Shown here: one piece after another, positions 17,849-26,784 of the stretch | Layout: each line of letters starts with the position of its first letter | Position numbering within the stretch: position 1 is the stretch's first letter | Source of the DNA: Flavobacteriales bacterium | GTDB lineage: Bacteria > Bacteroidota > Bacteroidia > NS11-12g > UBA9320 | Length of the DNA: 64,000 bases | Direction: 5' to 3' | Assembly (NCBI GenBank): GCA_020635355.1 | Contig: JACJZW010000002.1 | Location: 124,001-188,000, forward strand | Notes under the pieces: model-generated | What the model was told of the DNA's origin: nothing | What the model saw: the letters and a program-made list of their open reading frames with translations, nothing else | The model's database searches: none | Position numbers and translations under genes: made by a program

Positions 17849-19813
17849 ATGGAACGAAACGAATCATCTTTATTGAAAATCACTGATGCCGATCTCGAAC
17901 CTTTTCGGGAGGAGGTCACCGGATATTTAAAAACGGTTCAGTGGATGCCGGATCGATCCAAGAGTCGGTCTACGGACATTGACCTCAGTTTTCTCACCCA
18001 GGCGGCCAAGGGGTTGGGTGTACAGGAAGAAGACCAGTTATCGATTTTAAAAAATGCCATCCGCATCAGTAATGATCGGATCATTCTGAGCAATGTGAGC
18101 AATCAGGTGTTGAATGCGGTACGAAGAGGGTATTGTATTGGACGTTACCTCGCCGATTTATATGCGACATCCTCCGGATTGGAATTGCTCCAGCAGAAAA
18201 ATCAGGATGGTAGTTTGCACCAAAGTGAATTGCCGGAATTTCACGATAAATCGCAAACGCAAAGCGCCATCTTGCTGTTTGCAGCATCATCCTACATTGT
18301 CCATCGAGTTGGAAACATTTTTCCCGATGAGCAGTCGTCCATCCAAATTGATTTTAACGGCATTCCGGAAATCGTTCTGAACCGACCTTCCCGCACCATC
18401 CAGAGTTCCCTTTACTATTACGCCGCCTATTTGGAGCGTACCGGCATTGTAACGAGCGATTTCCATTTGCTAAAAATGACGTCGTTGTATTTTGATCGCT
18501 GTGTTCAGGAAGTACAAATGCGAAAGGAGGCGCTGAAGTATTCGGGGCCGTTTACCGCCAATCAGTACAAACTGGAAAAGGAAGAATTTACGATTCAGGG
18601 GTTTGAATCAACCCAGTCTGTATCGGTGAAGGGAATGGCCTTTAACCCCACACGGATGGAGGACATTGTGGCAAATAAGCAGGCCAAGCACCTCTTTTCA
18701 CGCTACGTGGATCGGTTACTGTGTTACGATTTTGATGCCCGAAAGAATCCCATGAATGAGCTGGGCGGATTACCATCCATCACCCTTGCCGATGGAAAAC
18801 CGGGTACGGGAAAGAGCATGCTCATTGCCGCCACGGCCACCTTGCTCCATGAGAAATGCGAACAATTGGGGTATCCGTTTCTCTTTTGGCCCTTGCCGGA
18901 GAATATTGTTTCCACCTTTCAGGGGGGGACGGCAGAACGAGCCATGGAATGGTTTAAGCCCATGCAGGACCCCGGTAAGATTGTGTTTGCGCCGATTGAC
19001 GATGCCGAGAATAATTTGGAAGAACGAACCCGACAAGGGGTTTCGGCTGGTGTGCGGGAATTTATTGGGGTGTTTTTACGAAATACCGAAGGAGCTTATG
19101 CTGTGAATCTGGGGAATCGGATGATCAGCTTATTCACCAACATCCCGGATCAAATTGATAAGGCTGTGCTGTCGCGCATTCAGATGCGTGCGTCCATGGA
19201 AGGTGCCAGCAGTGAAGCCGATTTTATGGACCAGGATTTTCTGTGGTGGCGGAAGTACAATGAACTGGATAGCCGTTTTATCGATGCGGCTAAACCAAAT
19301 GGTTTTGAGTTTATGGATGCTCAGAAATTGCCATCAACGTTAAGTGATCTGGTGGATGCCGAGTATCGGTTTACCCAAACCGACGTGAAGACGATTTTTG
19401 AACAAGTGGATAAGCATCACGATCGGACTAGCCACGATTTTTTTGGGGCGTTCTATCATGAAATTCAGCAGAAGTATCCGTTTTTCTCCTCACGCGATTT
19501 GCGGAATATTCAAAAGGCCGTTGATGCCAGGATCATTGATTTTGATCTTCCATCGATCTGGTGGGAAAAGCCGGAAGATTTTTTCCTGAAGGATTATGCC
19601 AGTAAGTTGGCTATGTTGAAGGAATTGATGAAGAGCAATATGAAGGGGGTAACCTTTACCCAGGTGCGGCTTTACGAGGCCTTGAACTACATTGAAAATG
19701 CCGTTCGAATCAATCAAACAGGTGTGCAACGAGAAATTAAGGAAGCCGCCAAACGATTGTACATTCAGGACGAGGCGATGAAAAAAATGCGATCCGGAGA
19801 TGTCCATGAATAA
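17849..19813 (+). CDS. AAA+ ATPase with D-D Walker B, operon gene 3
   Basis: 654 residues. The N-terminal 290 residues are a unique helical domain. The AAA+ core follows: Walker A GKPGTGKS at 316-323, a pore-loop-like STFQGGTAERA (355-365), Walker B VFAPIDDAE with aspartates 384-385 where most AAA+ proteins have D-E, sensor-1 asparagine near 431 (LFTN), and arginines 443/447 in VLSRIQMR as candidate arginine fingers. About 200 residues follow the core. The layout resembles Cdc48/FtsH-type remodelling ATPases rather than MoxR. Hydrolysis may be slow or use Glu387. It is probably the motor of the operon. Confidence 0.9.
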   Translation: MERNESSLLKITDADLEPFREEVTGYLKTVQWMPDRSKSRSTDIDLSFLTQAAKGLGVQEEDQLSILKNAIRISNDRIILSNVSNQVLNAVRRGYCIGRYLADLYATSSGLELLQQKNQDGSLHQSELPEFHDKSQTQSAILLFAASSYIVHRVGNIFPDEQSSIQIDFNGIPEIVLNRPSRTIQSSLYYYAAYLERTGIVTSDFHLLKMTSLYFDRCVQEVQMRKEALKYSGPFTANQYKLEKEEFTIQGFESTQSVSVKGMAFNPTRMEDIVANKQAKHLFSRYVDRLLCYDFDARKNPMNELGGLPSITLADGKPGTGKSMLIAATATLLHEKCEQLGYPFLFWPLPENIVSTFQGGTAERAMEWFKPMQDPGKIVFAPIDDAENNLEERTRQGVSAGVREFIGVFLRNTEGAYAVNLGNRMISLFTNIPDQIDKAVLSRIQMRASMEGASSEADFMDQDFLWWRKYNELDSRFIDAAKPNGFEFMDAQKLPSTLSDLVDAEYRFTQTDVKTIFEQVDKHHDRTSHDFFGAFYHEIQQKYPFFSSRDLRNIQKAVDARIIDFDLPSIWWEKPEDFFLKDYASKLAMLKELMKSNMKGVTFTQVRLYEALNYIENAVRINQTGVQREIKEAAKRLYIQDEAMKKMRSGDVHE

Positions 19814-21077
19814 ACTGATCGAATCGGGGTTATTTGGGAATCGGTTGGTGCCGGTTGATACACCGTTGATGGTGGATCGGTACAACGCAACACTTACCGA
19901 CATAGGTTTACCCAACACCCGTTTGACCGCCTTTCACATCGATGGATGGGGTTGGAGTCCGCAAATTGCGGATGAATTGGGCGATCAATTTTATCTGTCA
20001 CACGGCCTGGCCAATCCGTATGGTATCATCATCACACCTGAGCAGAAGGAGGCATCCATTTACATGCCGTATCACAGCTTCGACTGGGATATCCATCAGC
20101 GGATTTTTCAGGAATATGAGCGTCAGATCTCCGACATTACCACCCAATGCGGGATATGGTTTGAGGTGGATCAGGATGTGACGGCTTATCGGTCGCCGCA
20201 GGATTTATTGATGGTGGATGTATTCAAGGTTCGGTTTACCACGGTAGATCGGGTATTGGAAGCTGCCAGAGAACAACGGGCGCTCATTAATCGGTTTAAT
20301 GAAGAGCAGAAGGCCTGGATGGATGAATCCTTGCGGGATGCCATCATTCAGAGCAGCGAACAGCACGGCGATTTGCGCTTTCGAAGTATTGAGTTGTCGG
20401 ACATTCCATTTGGTCGGTATGGAAACTTCCACACCTTGGCGTTCAATGGATTGTATGTGCTGAGATCGCTTCCTTCCGGGAAATCGGTTCTAGTTTTTGC
20501 CGATAAAGAGGCGATGGCTAAAGCCGATGGGGAAGGACGATCTGCGTGGGACGCCTATCACCTGGAAGACCCACGGTTGATGTCGGTTTTAATGGCCGAG
20601 GGATTGATTTCATCCAACATCGGATATTATAAAGACAAGCAATTCCTGATTCACATTTTGACCGGGACGATTTTGCGTCAGGCCATTCGGGACGATATTC
20701 AGCATATTAATTTGCCGGATGATCCTCGCTCCCGCGATCGGGTGATACAGGGATTGGCGTTGAAATCGGGTAAGTTGCCGGATGTGTATTTTGACCTGGA
20801 ACGATTGGAGAAGGAATTGAGCCGGGGCGCCAACCCAACAGCGGGTGGCACCTTGAATGAGAAGCTTATCCATCCGGCCGAGAGTCTTTCGGCACAGGAT
20901 AAGATTGTTATCTGGCATTTACTGTCCAATACCGTTTTGGATCACGTACTCATCAACTACCTGTTCGATAAGAGTGGATTTTTTCGGTCGTTTTCAGAGC
21001 GAAACGAGACCGAGCAAGATTGGGTGGTTCAGGTGATTTTGGAACATCGGGATAAGTTTAATCAGATCATAGGATAA
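19800..21077 (+). CDS. Orphan cytoplasmic protein, operon gene 4
   Basis: 425 residues. It overlaps the ATPase gene by 14 bases (8 if the second ATG at 19806 is used), so it is translationally coupled to it. No signal peptide or membrane segment. The N-terminus has conserved-looking aromatic motifs (FHIDGWGWSPQIADELG). The centre has a long amphipathic helix (VDRVLEAAREQRALINRFN), and the last 60 residues are helical (HLLSNTVLDHVLINYLF). I recognise no domain. It may correspond to an uncharacterised Bacteroidota DUF family. The coupling points to a stoichiometric partner of the ATPase. Confidence 0.8.
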   Translation: MSMNKLIESGLFGNRLVPVDTPLMVDRYNATLTDIGLPNTRLTAFHIDGWGWSPQIADELGDQFYLSHGLANPYGIIITPEQKEASIYMPYHSFDWDIHQRIFQEYERQISDITTQCGIWFEVDQDVTAYRSPQDLLMVDVFKVRFTTVDRVLEAAREQRALINRFNEEQKAWMDESLRDAIIQSSEQHGDLRFRSIELSDIPFGRYGNFHTLAFNGLYVLRSLPSGKSVLVFADKEAMAKADGEGRSAWDAYHLEDPRLMSVLMAEGLISSNIGYYKDKQFLIHILTGTILRQAIRDDIQHINLPDDPRSRDRVIQGLALKSGKLPDVYFDLERLEKELSRGANPTAGGTLNEKLIHPAESLSAQDKIVIWHLLSNTVLDHVLINYLFDKSGFFRSFSERNETEQDWVVQVILEHRDKFNQIIG

Positions 21078-21078
21078 T

Positions 21079-21582
21079 ATGGAAGCATACGTTGCACTGA
21101 TCATCGGTTATGGCATTGGGTTGCTGTTTGCGTTTTTTGACCGCAAGCGCGGTAAATTTTGGTATCGTGCGTGGTATAAACTCACCAATAAGGACCCATT
21201 GGCAGAGGATTCAGAACTGACGTTTCTGATCAATCAGCCCTTTTCCGCCAGATTGGTGCCCGCCGTATTGATCAGTTTGGTAGCCGGTTTTCTTTTCTGG
21301 GTTACCGGCGATTTGAACATCTTGCTGATTCTGTTGTATGTGGCGTTGATGTTTATAGGGATGATGCTGAGTTTTTACACCTTTCCATTTTTTGTAAAAC
21401 GGGTTCAGCCTCAACTGGGAAAAATCAAGGAAACGATTGAGAAAATTGATTCCATTGAGGCCTCGATAAAAACGGATGACCAGCCGGAACCGGAGAAGAT
21501 TGAACCAGAAAAACCCTCGGAGAACAAGGACGAGGAAGGTGGAGATTGGCGAAAGGGTGTACAAGATTTTCTAGACAAATGA
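21079..21582 (+). CDS. Small membrane protein, operon gene 5
   Basis: 167 residues. Three hydrophobic segments: about 3-20 (VALIIGYGIGLLFAFF), 53-75 (LVPAVLISLVAGFLFWVTG) and 78-108. The basic DRKRGKFWYRAWYK loop after the first segment suggests the N-terminus is outside and the C-terminus in the cytoplasm. The tail is a short coiled coil (GKIKETIEKIDSIEASIK) followed by a Glu/Pro/Lys-rich linker. It could dock the cytoplasmic coiled-coil or ATPase proteins. Its stop overlaps the next start as ATGA. Confidence 0.8.
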   Translation: MEAYVALIIGYGIGLLFAFFDRKRGKFWYRAWYKLTNKDPLAEDSELTFLINQPFSARLVPAVLISLVAGFLFWVTGDLNILLILLYVALMFIGMMLSFYTFPFFVKRVQPQLGKIKETIEKIDSIEASIKTDDQPEPEKIEPEKPSENKDEEGGDWRKGVQDFLDK

Positions 21583-23150
21583 GTGAATTCAATCGGTTTT
21601 ATTGGTTGGTAACCAACGTCAGAAAGGGTATTTCAGGTTGGGTAAAGGGGCTATTTGCCCGCCGTAAACTGCTGGCCATCGGCTTGGTTTTAGGTGTGCT
21701 GTTCCTCCTTTTTGTGAATCGTGCTTCTGTTCAGCCGTTGGCTTTGCTCATTCGGAAATATGCGTTGTTAGTGATCCTGACCCTTCTGGTGTTCAGATGG
21801 TTTTGGCGCGTATTTCGAACCCGAAATTTCGTTCAATCCATACTGCCGGTTGTCCTATTGATGGTCTTTCTCGCCGCAGTGCGTTATCTGGGGCCACCTG
21901 TACACAAATACCTGGGGTTGTATTATTACTATCACTCCATAGATCGGGTTGAATTAGCTGATTTGCCTCAGACCGATCACGAACGCCTTCAGCCGCTTTT
22001 GTCCTTAAAAACGCTGATTGATCAACAAGCCTTATCCGAAACGGAGGACGCCACCTATCCCCGATTTATTCGCGGTGTTGATGGCCAGTATTACTACAGT
22101 TCATTGATTGGCCCTTCGGCAGAATATATGCTGCAACGATTGTCCAAGAATGCCGATCGGGTCATTCGGATTCCGGCGAATATTCCATCGCCTGTTTTCT
22201 CCAAAAAGTTGGAGTCCGAAGCGGAGTTTGATGTAGCCGAACAACTGCTGTTCAGTAAGCAAACACACATTGCCGTCCGGAAGCGGTTTAACATCTTCCA
22301 ATACTTTACCTGTCAGGAAGGCGAGCCGTTGTTTCTTCAGGACAATGAGGGGAGTTGGGTTCAAGTGGTGCCGATTATCCGTTGGGCTGGATGGGTGTTT
22401 CCTCGTCCCGTTTTTGGGGGAGTGATGGTGATCCATCCAAAACAGAACGGTGATAGCTATTGGGGGCGGGTGTTGCTTGGGCGCGGAGATTATATCGCCC
22501 CAGATGATGTGAAAGCACATGCCTATCTCTCCGGACAAAACCTTATCCCGGTGAAAGTAGCTCGTTACATCGCAGAGAGTTTTCGATTTGTCAATGGATT
22601 TTGGGCGCCCATGCCGGGCTACCATGAGGGTGATGTACGAATACCGGCTGCCGGTAGACGCTTAACCGACCAACCTTTCGTGACCTTCCTGGACATTGAA
22701 GGGGGAAAAATCTGCAACTACTTTGGGCTAGAACCGTTCCAGGAGGAAAAGAAAGGACTCAGTATCAGTGTGATGGTGCCGGGTGATAATGATGATCACG
22801 TGTATTACATCGATCATCGGAAAGGCACAACGGCCTACATTGGCAGCAGCGCCATTAATTCCAAAATTATTGAAAGTAGGAAGAACTACGACTGGTTCGT
22901 CAATGATCCGGCAGAATCGCGCCCGTTTGTAAGAACCGTTGACGGTTCAAAACGATTTTTCTGGCTCACAACCATCGTGACCCGTGCCGGAGACCAGGGG
23001 CAGATTATTGGAGGAAGCATTCCGGAATTGACTCTCACAGACGCTGTATATGGCAAGGTGGTTTGGATCTCATCGGATTCTCTTGTTCGCTCTGAGCAAT
23101 GGCTCAACCAGGCTAAAGGGGAGTTAGATGAGTATTGGAGCACGGAATAA
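21579..23150 (+). CDS. Three-TM protein with large extracytoplasmic domain, operon gene 6
   Basis: 523 residues from the ATG at 21579, which overlaps the previous stop (ATGA). An upstream in-frame start at 21546 lies inside gene 5 and was rejected. Three TM segments lie near 27-45, 48-68 and 77-99. Basic residues before TM1 (RRKLLA) and between TM2 and TM3 (RWFWRVFRTR) place both in the cytoplasm and the remaining ~420 residues outside. That domain is mixed alpha/beta, aromatic-rich, and unrecognised. It would be the envelope-facing output or sensor of the operon. It ends the operon. Confidence 0.8.
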   Translation: MSEFNRFYWLVTNVRKGISGWVKGLFARRKLLAIGLVLGVLFLLFVNRASVQPLALLIRKYALLVILTLLVFRWFWRVFRTRNFVQSILPVVLLMVFLAAVRYLGPPVHKYLGLYYYYHSIDRVELADLPQTDHERLQPLLSLKTLIDQQALSETEDATYPRFIRGVDGQYYYSSLIGPSAEYMLQRLSKNADRVIRIPANIPSPVFSKKLESEAEFDVAEQLLFSKQTHIAVRKRFNIFQYFTCQEGEPLFLQDNEGSWVQVVPIIRWAGWVFPRPVFGGVMVIHPKQNGDSYWGRVLLGRGDYIAPDDVKAHAYLSGQNLIPVKVARYIAESFRFVNGFWAPMPGYHEGDVRIPAAGRRLTDQPFVTFLDIEGGKICNYFGLEPFQEEKKGLSISVMVPGDNDDHVYYIDHRKGTTAYIGSSAINSKIIESRKNYDWFVNDPAESRPFVRTVDGSKRFFWLTTIVTRAGDQGQIIGGSIPELTLTDAVYGKVVWISSDSLVRSEQWLNQAKGELDEYWSTE

Positions 23151-23546
23151 GGGCAGATTCGGGATGCGGAATTCGGGATTCGGGATGGATTTAATTTAGA
23201 TCCCTAACAAAGACAATTAACCTCACGCCCTCTTGTACTCGAACCCTTAGATCGGGGTCAACGTTTTGTACAAAACACAACTCCTCAATCGTCACTCATC
23301 GCTTTATCTAAACACAGAGCCGTCCCCTTTAGGAATGTATTTTTAGAACAACTTTGTGCATCTGAGAGAAAATCCGTCAATCATCAAAATTTATTCGGCG
23401 GGGACTGCGCGAAGATCCCCTCTGGGGATACGCAGACTCCCTTGCGGGAGTTCGCAGAGGGTTTCACATGCAGGATTCGGGATTTTGAGTGATTTCCGAA
23501 TTAACCAAGATTTCCTCACGCCCTTTCGTATTCACCCCTTTACCCC
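23151..23546. other. Non-coding interval with repeats and a three-stem palindromic element
   Basis: No plausible gene. 23156-23185 repeats ATTCGGGAT-like words. 23405-23457 can fold as an outer stem (CTGCGCGAA with TTCGCAG, one bulge pair) enclosing two hairpins, ATCCCC-tct-GGGGAT (23415-23429) and CTCCC-ttgc-GGGAG (23437-23450). This resembles a REP-like palindromic element. A short open frame at 23356-23607 runs antisense into the asparaginase gene and is not credible. Confidence 0.5.
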
Positions 23547-24515
23547 CTACAATCGTGAGGTTGCATCGTATAAGCCAACGCCTGTCTCTGCTTGTTGGGC
23601 ATATTGAAATCCCTTACGTATGCCAAAGGCACCGGTATGACCAGCTCGGTTAATGGCAAGAAATCCAACCTGTTTATCGGCCACATCCGGATGTTTTTTA
23701 ATAATCCGATCAATGGCTTCTTCACAGGCTTGCTGGGGTGAGGCGCCATGTCGCATAAGCTCAACCACGGTATGGGCACCGGCAATTCGAATCACCATCT
23801 CACCTACACCGGTGGCGGTAGCAGCGCCTACTTCATTGTCTACAAACAAACCGGCACCAATGATGGGTGAATCACCCACACGACCATGCATCTTATAACC
23901 CAATCCACTTGTGGTGCAGGCGCCACTGAGATTACCGTGAGAATCGAGGGCAACCATTCCAATCGTATCGTGATTTTCAACATTGGCCGGTGGCTGGTAT
24001 TCCCCTTTTTTTAGCCACTCATCATAGGCAGCTTTGGCTTTTGCGGTAGGCACCTCGCCCACAAAACGCTTAAAGCCACTTTCCAGAGCAAACTGGTAGG
24101 CTCCTTCACCCACCAACATCACGTGAGGGGTTTGATCCATAACCTTCCGGGCAACTTGTATGGGGTGTTCAATATGTTGAAGAAAAGCCACAGAGCCACA
24201 CCGCGATAAGTGATCCATAATACAGGCATCCAGGGTGACAAATCCGTCACGGTCAGGTCGGCCACCCAATCCCACACTCATATTGGTGAGGTCCGATTCC
24301 GTCACCGAAACGCCCGCTTCCACGGCGTCCAATGCCGTTCCACCTGAGTTGATGATGTTCCAGGCTGCCTGGTTGGCGGCTAAACCATGTCGCCAGGTAG
24401 ACAACACAATCGGCTTAAATTTATAATCGGGTTCATCGGCCAGGCTTTGCTGATTCAGTGCTAATCCAAGTGCTCCAAGACTTGAAGTCCGAATGAAATG
24501 GCGTCTACTGGTCAT
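23547..24515 (-). CDS. N4-(beta-N-acetylglucosaminyl)-L-asparaginase (glycosylasparaginase)
   Basis: 322-residue Ntn-hydrolase that cleaves the GlcNAc-asparagine bond, or acts on related beta-aspartyl substrates. The Tat signal SRRHFIRTSSLGALGLAL marks periplasmic export. The autoproteolysis site is HDTIGM with Asp183-Thr184, where Thr184 becomes the N-terminal nucleophile of the beta chain. The downstream SGLGYKMHGRVGDSPIIGAG and TGVGEMVIR motifs are typical. Length fits the family. It stands alone. Substrate identity within the family is inferred. Confidence 0.93.
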   Translation of the reverse strand: MTSRRHFIRTSSLGALGLALNQQSLADEPDYKFKPIVLSTWRHGLAANQAAWNIINSGGTALDAVEAGVSVTESDLTNMSVGLGGRPDRDGFVTLDACIMDHLSRCGSVAFLQHIEHPIQVARKVMDQTPHVMLVGEGAYQFALESGFKRFVGEVPTAKAKAAYDEWLKKGEYQPPANVENHDTIGMVALDSHGNLSGACTTSGLGYKMHGRVGDSPIIGAGLFVDNEVGAATATGVGEMVIRIAGAHTVVELMRHGASPQQACEEAIDRIIKKHPDVADKQVGFLAINRAGHTGAFGIRKGFQYAQQAETGVGLYDATSRL

Positions 24516-24666
24516 ACATCAAATGTAATGAATCGATGAAATACACATCGGTGCAGATGAATCTGCTGGGGGCAGACGAACGCATGGAATTCATCGATAA
24601 TCGATTGTAACGGATCATGATCAACGTCGTCTTACTCCCAAACACAAATCGACTAAAGACAACGAC

Positions 24667-25086
24667 ATGAATTTTTTGAAAACAAAGCCAGCCGTCATTT
24701 TAATAATGGCTTCCATGATTGGAATATCAGCCATGGCGGTGAACAAGACAGTGGCAGATGAACCAGCAACCTTTGGTACCGAGCAAACCGATCTCAATTC
24801 GTATCTGACGGAAGAATTGACCTATCCCAAATCGTTGGTAGACGAAGGATACGAGGTGAAAGTGGTCGTGAAATTTTGGGTAGACAAGTATGGAAATGTG
24901 CTGAATGCTGAATTGATGTCATCAGAAGTAACGAATGACAAAGTACCCGGTAAGGGACATATCGAATTGTTCGAACAGGAAGCCTTGTCAACCATTAAAA
25001 ATATGCCCAAATGGAATCCGGCAGTCGTGGGAGGTCAACATGCTCCATCCCAATACAAACTGCCAATACTGTTTAAGACATTATAA
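24667..25086 (+). CDS. Exported TonB C-terminal domain protein
   Basis: 139 residues with an N-terminal signal sequence (KPAVILIMASMIGISAMAV). Residues 45-139 match the TonB C-terminal fold seen in stand-alone energy-transducer-like proteins of Bacteroidota: YPKSLVDEGYEVKVVVKFWV, then a Gly-Asn turn, then KWNPAVVGGQ and KLPILFK. There is no TonB N-terminal anchor domain and no proline-rich spacer, so it does not span the periplasm as a classical TonB. Function unknown. A strong terminator follows. Confidence 0.85.
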   Translation: MNFLKTKPAVILIMASMIGISAMAVNKTVADEPATFGTEQTDLNSYLTEELTYPKSLVDEGYEVKVVVKFWVDKYGNVLNAELMSSEVTNDKVPGKGHIELFEQEALSTIKNMPKWNPAVVGGQHAPSQYKLPILFKTL

Positions 25087-25139
25087 ATCTTGAAGCGAGG
25101 ATCACGACTGCTATCCGCGCAGAGATAGTAGCGTGAAAC

Positions 25140-25172
25140 GGTCGTCTGCCCAGGGTAGACGACCTTTTTTTT
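25140..25172 (+). terminator. Rho-independent terminator
   Basis: Stem GGTCGTCT (25140-25147) with AGACGACC (25157-25164) followed by eight T. A second weaker hairpin (CTATC...GATAG, 25111-25128) lies just before it. It terminates the TonB-C gene. The remaining sequence to 25428 shows only a short palindrome CAAACG-gcat-CGTTTG at 25376-25391. Confidence 0.9.
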
Positions 25173-25428
25173 GCTTGAAATGCACTAATACACATCATTT
25201 GAATGGCGGTGAGAGTTGGAATTCAAAATCATGAAAGGTGACGGTGGGAGGGTGTTTTCGTAAGAACTTACTCAGCGCATCCATTTTTTTTTCCAACGGC
25301 GAAGGAGCATAATAAAAAAAATGGTAGGGATACATGAACCCCTTCCCTCTCGAAAGTTAGTGATGTGGCGCCAATCAAACGGCATCGTTTGGTGAGATAA
25401 ACGCCTATCTAGTCATTCTCAGATGGCA

Positions 25429-26784
25429 CTATGGATGCTTTAAGGGATGCATCTCCGAAGCAGAACACGCCATGCGAAACGTTTGAATTGCCCTCAGAAG
25501 ATCTTCACGATTGGCACACGTCACATTCACCAGTTGATAGGATTCACCATGCCGCAGTGTGTTCCAGCGCCATTGCCAATCATGCGGTGTAGATGTTTGA
25601 AGGGATTGGTACCACCAGGCAGTGTAGAGTCGTGAGTCATCACTTTCCAGAATGGCGGTAAACACCTGAAAAGAGTTCTCAGGAGTTTCCAGCTGAGATT
25701 TTCGGAATTGATACCCACTTCCACGCCAACAATAGCGTGGGTCATGACTGCCCTGAAAAAAGGAAACCGCGGGTTTAACATATACCAGCGCCTTTTCGGA
25801 TGAATATTTAACGACACCGTCAGTGAGCGTTGTTGACGAATAGCCCGTCAGGTGGGTGTTAAGGTTGGCGGCATCCGCGTTCATATCCCCTTGTGCCAGT
25901 GCTGTCTGAATCTGGAAGGCGGAAAGGGTCATCAGAATCAGCGTGTACGCCACGGATGAGGACCCTTTTGAAACGGATAAATCCGGTTGAAGGATACGGT
26001 CTTTTTGAGCCCTCCGTCTAATCAGCCAAAGAAGTGGCAGGACAACATACACGATCAAGCTTGTTATGCCAATGGCATCATGAAGTGGATTGTCCGGTAA
26101 AACATGCAACATGATGAGGAGGAGGAGGCGCACAAAGTTGGCAATGATGGAAAAAAGCAACGCAAGGGTTAACCAGGACACCGATTCCCAAAGCGCAATG
26201 GATCGATTTTTTAAGAAGTGGGCCATCAACGCAGTACAGCAAACTAGTGAGGTGGTGAGCAGGCGAAGCCCCATACACTCTGGGTCCACTGCAAACTCTT
26301 GTCCACCGTATCGAATGGTGTTCCCGATGATTTCCGTTGGATAATGCAAAAAGGTCATGACCCATCCTGCCCATGCGGTCATTTCCATCCTGAGCGGAAA
26401 ACTCCAGATGTTCAGGATGTTGGAGAGGGCCGGTGAAACAACGATTATGAGTAAGATGGGGAGTATTCCCTGTTTGCCCCAAATGGATTCAAGAATCATC
26501 AGGATAAGCAAGGCTGATAAGAGGTAGTGCAGCGTGGCCGATTTAAACACGTTTAGCAGGACGATTAGAACAATTCCCGAAACAATGAGGCCATATCCGG
26601 GTGGCTTGGACGTGCGACGAATGGTAAGTGGGGCGGTCATCAATCCCAATATCAATGGCAGATCGGTCTGAATGGTTGCCTTGTTGTAGGACCAATACAC
26701 CACTAAAATAACAGGTATCAACACCAGCGCGATAATCCGGCTGGGTGAAAGAATGATCCGTTTTATCGTTTGAGATACATCCAT
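25429..26784 (-). CDS. xrtN: Exosortase N with fused EpsI-like domain
   Basis: Integral-membrane cysteine transpeptidase that processes a PEP-CTERM-like sorting signal. From ATG 26784 the protein is 451 residues. An upstream ATG at 26820 would add 12 and lies deeper in the VIT gene. About eight TM segments precede the triad: Cys170 in DPECMGLRLL, Arg219 in NFVRLL and His235 in PLHDAIG. After the membrane part, residues 300-445 form an EpsI-like domain (DPRYCWRGSGYQF) covalently fused. It overlaps the VIT-domain gene by 22 bases, so enzyme and presumed target are coupled. Confidence 0.9.
   Translation of the reverse strand: MDVSQTIKRIILSPSRIIALVLIPVILVVYWSYNKATIQTDLPLILGLMTAPLTIRRTSKPPGYGLIVSGIVLIVLLNVFKSATLHYLLSALLILMILESIWGKQGILPILLIIVVSPALSNILNIWSFPLRMEMTAWAGWVMTFLHYPTEIIGNTIRYGGQEFAVDPECMGLRLLTTSLVCCTALMAHFLKNRSIALWESVSWLTLALLFSIIANFVRLLLLIMLHVLPDNPLHDAIGITSLIVYVVLPLLWLIRRRAQKDRILQPDLSVSKGSSSVAYTLILMTLSAFQIQTALAQGDMNADAANLNTHLTGYSSTTLTDGVVKYSSEKALVYVKPAVSFFQGSHDPRYCWRGSGYQFRKSQLETPENSFQVFTAILESDDSRLYTAWWYQSLQTSTPHDWQWRWNTLRHGESYQLVNVTCANREDLLRAIQTFRMACSASEMHPLKHP

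Noticed and set aside
23356..23607. 83-codon open frame overlapping the asparaginase 3' end
   Set aside because: Runs antisense into a well-supported gene and across the palindromic element.
25376..25391. Short palindrome CAAACG-gcat-CGTTTG as terminator of xrtN
   Set aside because: No T-run follows on either strand. It could be an operator, but nothing supports this.
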